NCBI RefSeq assembly: GCF_015207245.1
Contig: NZ_JADEXF010000244.1
Location: forward strand, 1 to 6,142
DNA length: 6,142 nucleotides
Reading direction: 5' to 3'
Source: Nostoc cf. edaphicum LEGE 07299
Lineage (GTDB): Bacteria > Cyanobacteriota > Cyanobacteriia > Cyanobacteriales > Nostocaceae
A program made the position numbers and the translations under genes. This document shows positions 5,579 to 6,142 of this stretch, piece after piece. Numbering within the stretch: position 1 is the stretch's first letter; every line of letters starts with the position of its first letter. The notes beneath the pieces are model-generated. The model made no database searches and had not been told where the DNA came from. It saw nothing but the letters and a program-made list of their open reading frames with translations.

Positions 5579-5626
5579 AGTGCTGAGTGCTGTTAGCGGT
5601 AGCGGGGCGTTTAGCCCGTGCTGAGT
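5579..5626. repeat. Small repeat element flanked by heptamer direct repeats
   Basis: AGTGCTG occurs twice in tandem (5579-5592). The nine bases GTGCTGAGT appear at 5580-5588 and again at 5618-5626, bracketing a GC-rich core with GTTAGCGGTAGCGGGGCG and TTTAGCCC. The core can form a short hairpin (GGGGC with GCCC). From memory the core is a frequent intergenic repeat in Nostoc-type genomes. The flanking copies look like a target duplication or leftover heptamer units. Confidence 0.6.
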
Positions 5627-5633
5627 TAAAATA

Positions 5634-5647
5634 CCAGTCCCCAGTCA
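5634..5647. repeat. Two-unit heptameric tandem repeat
   Basis: CCAGTCC followed by CCAGTCA resembles the short tandemly repeated heptamers (CCCCAGT type) known from heterocystous cyanobacteria. With only two units this is a remnant at best. Confidence 0.4.
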
Positions 5648-5713
5648 TTCTTTCATCTAAGGCTTGTGAAACTTGTTTCATCGGGGCTGCCTTTGTTAGG
5701 TCAACCAAAACGC

Positions 5714-5741
5714 AAAAAAGGCAGACCCCTTGTCTGCCCTT
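5714..5741 (-). terminator. Rho-independent terminator of the RRM gene
   Basis: On the - strand GGCAGAC (5738-5732), loop AAGGG, GTCTGCC (5726-5720) and six T's (5719-5714) form a textbook terminator. The stem can extend by a G-U and two A-T pairs. It starts about 35 bases after the RRM gene stop. Confidence 0.9.
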
Positions 5742-5774
5742 AAGACCTTAGAGTTAAATTTTTGGTTTTAGACC

Positions 5775-6080
5775 TTAATAGCGGCCACCACCACCGCCAC
5801 CATAGCCTCCTCGTCTACCACCAGAGGAACCTCCGTCTGTTTTGGGCTTGGCTTTATTAACTTTTAAGCTTCGACCCATCCATTCAGCGTTATCAAGGGC
5901 ATCAATCGCCGCTTGTTCTTGTGCGTCTGATTCCAATTCCACAAACCCGAAACCTCTCATCCGACCAGTTTCTCGATCGACAGGCAATTGAACATTTTTT
6001 ACAGTTCCATATTCTGCAAAGACTTGCCGGAGGTCATCTTCTTTAACCTCATAAGATAGATTACCAACGTAAATTGACAT
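5775..6080 (-). CDS. rbp: RRM RNA-binding protein with glycine-rich tail (cyanobacterial Rbp)
   Basis: A 101-residue RNA-binding protein with a single RNA-recognition motif, binding single-stranded RNA in the cytoplasm. RNP2 is IYVGNL (3-8) and RNP1 is RGFGFVEL (42-49), so the aromatic residues that stack on RNA bases (Y4, F44, F46) are in place. The RRM ends near residue 76 (WMGRSLKVNKA). The tail, 83-101, is Gly-rich with Arg and Tyr (GGRRGGYGGGGGGRY), as in the Rbp proteins with glycine tails, many of which are induced by cold in Anabaena and relatives. The start is fixed by GGAGA six bases before the ATG and by RNP2 lying at the extreme N-terminus. It is a single-gene unit with a strong terminator behind it; its promoter probably lies beyond the window edge. 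Which paralogue it is cannot be told. Confidence 0.93.
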   Translation of the reverse strand: MSIYVGNLSYEVKEDDLRQVFAEYGTVKNVQLPVDRETGRMRGFGFVELESDAQEQAAIDALDNAEWMGRSLKVNKAKPKTDGGSSGGRRGGYGGGGGGRY

Positions 6081-6086
6081 AGAATG

Positions 6087-6091
6087 TCTCC
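6087..6091 (-). promoter_or_regulatory. Ribosome binding site of the RRM gene
   Basis: GGAGA on the - strand, six bases before the ATG at 6080. It is the strongest Shine-Dalgarno sequence in the window and settles the start. Confidence 0.7.
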
Positions 6092-6142
6092 AGAATCAGA
6101 GGATGTAGAGATTTAGATCCGGAGAGGTCTGTAATACAAGTA

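Larger units (their letters stand above)
5472..5774. other. Spacer between the unknown protein gene and the RRM gene
   Basis: No gene is supported in these 303 bases. They hold, from right to left, the RRM gene terminator, a two-unit heptamer, and a small repeat set between heptamer copies. The part next to the unknown protein gene (5472-5578) must carry its promoter, but I see no convincing -35/-10 pair. A 14-codon - strand ORF at 5516-5560 is too short to support. Confidence 0.6.

Noticed and set aside
5743..5777. AGACCTTA direct repeat near the RRM gene stop
   Set aside because: Eight-base repeats of this kind are expected by chance in a window of this size.

Overview
This window looks like chromosomal DNA of a filamentous, Nostoc-type cyanobacterium. 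The evidence is a carotenoid ketolase of the CrtO type, a one-helix high-light-inducible chlorophyll-binding protein, a short glycine-tailed RRM protein of the cyanobacterial Rbp type, several HIP1 octamers (GCGATCGC), AT-rich spacers, and short dispersed and heptameric repeats of the kind that litter Nostocales genomes. The species cannot be named from the sequence alone.

The left half is on the + strand. It holds crtO (79-1797), a spacer with a nested inverted repeat (1798-1917), a 68-residue HLIP gene (2054-2260) with a GC-rich hairpin behind it, and a stress-protein gene of the YflT / low-temperature-induced type (best start 2406, ending 2957). A structured spacer follows (about 3000-3230). 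It has competing hairpins, an 18-codon mini-ORF and a terminator-like stem with a T run. Next comes a 57-codon gene for a one-helix membrane protein (3303-3476), and then a long hairpin with a T run (3565-3623) that closes the + strand half.

The right half is on the - strand. Read in transcription order it holds an RRM RNA-binding protein (6080-5775) with a textbook terminator (5741-5714), a repeat-bearing spacer, an unrecognised 174-residue protein (5471-4947), an aldo/keto reductase (4835-3807), and the remains of a small ORF that changes frame across a repeat (3850-3598). The two halves converge on the hairpin near 3565-3623.

Several genes fit a light and cold stress theme. CrtO makes the ketocarotenoid echinenone, HLIPs bind chlorophyll and carotenoid under stress, the YflT-like protein resembles low-temperature-induced proteins, and Rbp proteins are often cold-induced. 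This link is inference from families and proximity; no shared operator was found.

The most unusual features are a short repeat-like insert carried in frame inside the aldo/keto reductase (4050-4097), a related copy at the point where the neighbouring small ORF changes frame (3684-3703), a third, different small element sitting between copies of a heptamer (5579-5626), and the attenuator-like leader in front of the small membrane protein. No rRNA, tRNA, CRISPR array or complete insertion sequence was seen.
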